Shown here piece after piece: positions 6,824 to 7,391 of a stretch of DNA of 7,391 nucleotides (its first letter is position 1; each line of letters starts with the position of its first letter). This DNA comes from Planctomycetota bacterium. Lineage in GTDB: Bacteria; Planctomycetota; SZUA-567. The translations under genes were made by a program, and so were the position numbers. Under the pieces are notes generated by a model, which had not been told where the DNA came from, did no database searches, and saw only the letters and a program-made list of their open reading frames with translations. The stretch lies in NCBI GenBank assembly GCA_020861125.1, contig JAJBSZ010000282.1, positions 1 through 7,391 on the forward strand, given 5' to 3'.

Positions 6824-7082
6824 GTTCTCCTACCCCGTCACCCGTTTACCTAAACTACTGTTCGTGCGATTCGGGCATCCACAGGCTCCACCGGAGCGTC
6901 GGGACAGCCGAACGGCACGGAATGGGTTCATGTACACGGGGGTTGACGGAAGGTAACCGGACGCCCGCCAGCCATACCGGCGTGCGCCCGCCGCCTTGGC
7001 GGTGGCATCGGAAAAGACGGGCATGGTTTCTCGTGGCAGACCCGCGACTAGGCATCAGGGCCTGACGGTACGTCCCGACGGC

Positions 7083-7098
7083 TCGTGAAAGATCACGA
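7083..7098. repeat. Small perfect hairpin
   Basis: TCGTGA-AAGA-TCACGA: six base pairs closing a four-base loop, flanked by GC-rich sequence (CGG to the left, CCG to the right) that could extend the stem past a small bulge. The shape recalls the tip of a structured RNA domain. It does not match group II intron domain V well enough to name. Confidence 0.4.
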
Positions 7099-7129
7099 AA
7101 CCGCCGCCCGCACCGCCAGGTTGTTGAAA

Positions 7130-7163
7130 CCCGGGGGATCCGACCAGTACGCAATACCCCGGG
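7130..7163. repeat. Inverted repeat CCCGGGG/CCCCGGG
   Basis: Two exact 7-base arms separated by 20 bases. On the minus strand it is followed by TTTCAACAA, which is too weak a T-run for a confident terminator. It could be part of a larger folded RNA or of a mobile-element end. Confidence 0.4.
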
Positions 7164-7391
7164 CTCCTTTCAGCCTCTCGACCGAAAGGATACCGGATGC
7201 GACTCGTCCAGCCTTGGATGGTTGGGATGAGCCAAAGGGGGATCTTTGCGTTCACTGAGAAGTTTTGTGGAAGTTTCCGCTAGGCACTTTCCTCCGTTCT
7301 ACCGTTCCGTGTATGTGTATGTGATTTATTATACTACAATAACACTAGATTCCGTGGACACGAGAGAAAATATAGTTTAAGTGGTTGATTG

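Larger units (their letters stand above)
6824..7391. other. Long gene-free region with hairpins and an AT-rich end
   Basis: About 570 bases with no protein or RNA gene I can recognise. Open frames of 64-124 codons exist on both strands, but their Arg/Pro/Gly-rich products look like out-of-frame translation of GC-rich DNA. Visible structure: CCGCC-TT-GGCGG near 6990-7001; hairpin TCGTGA-AAGA-TCACGA at 7083-7098; inverted repeat CCCGGGG (7130-7136)/CCCCGGG (7157-7163); a GTGTAT tandem repeat at 7309-7323; and a strongly AT-rich tract from about 7310 to the edge. The mixture of compositions next to a transposase fragment suggests debris of mobile elements, possibly including a structured RNA. 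I found no tRNA, rRNA, RNase P or tmRNA signature. Confidence 0.4.

Noticed and set aside
7060..7110. Group II intron domain V
   Set aside because: The hairpin and an ACGTACCGT-like string recall it, but the lower stem does not pair, the expected GNRA-capped 34-nt fold is absent, and no intron reverse transcriptase is present.
7328..7356. Sigma-70 promoter with TATAAT at 7328-7333 on the minus strand
   Set aside because: The -10 hexamer is perfect, but no acceptable -35 lies 16-18 bases upstream, there is no extended -10, and such matches are common in AT-rich DNA.

Overview
The window is GC-rich bacterial DNA (roughly two-thirds G+C across the genes). It carries one minus-strand catabolic operon, read from right to left, and to its right a mobile-element remnant and about 580 bases of unexplained sequence. 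Strong Shine-Dalgarno sites, a sigma-54 type promoter and the gene content suggest an anaerobic or facultatively anaerobic bacterium that degrades purines or allantoin. The sequence alone does not fix the phylum.

Operon (transcribed 6065 to 1): a candidate RpoN promoter at 6076-6091; fdrA/allF (4469-6001); a DUF1116 gene homologous to ylbE/allG (3004-4440); a lactate-permease (LctP) family transporter (1347-2948); and an allantoinase-like amidohydrolase (allB-like, 1185 to beyond the left edge). FdrA and DUF1116 proteins are linked in Escherichia coli to oxamate carbamoyltransferase, which splits oxalurate phosphorolytically into oxamate and carbamoyl phosphate. Carbamate kinase can then make ATP from the carbamoyl phosphate. 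AllB opens the allantoin ring at the start of the same route. The permease probably moves a pathway substrate or product. Oxamate is attractive because it is a lactate/pyruvate analogue, but this is inference. The third E. coli partner (allH/ylbF, DUF2877) and a carbamate kinase are not in the window.

Two oddities stand out in the operon. The allB-like gene has a one-base frameshift near 447 and otherwise good homology on both sides, so it is either a very recent pseudogene or a sequencing error. The control region upstream of fdrA combines a correctly spaced -24/-12 element with a 20-bp palindrome about 190 bases upstream of the predicted start and a cluster of TGCCCC/GGGGCA dyads between them. 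This is the architecture expected of an enhancer-dependent promoter.

Right part: 6414-6812 encodes the N-terminal part of an IS5-family (ISL2-like, DUF4096) transposase that loses its family-like sequence just after the first catalytic Asp. The 6813-7391 stretch has no gene I can recognise. It holds several hairpins and ends in an AT-rich tract whose composition differs sharply from the operon.
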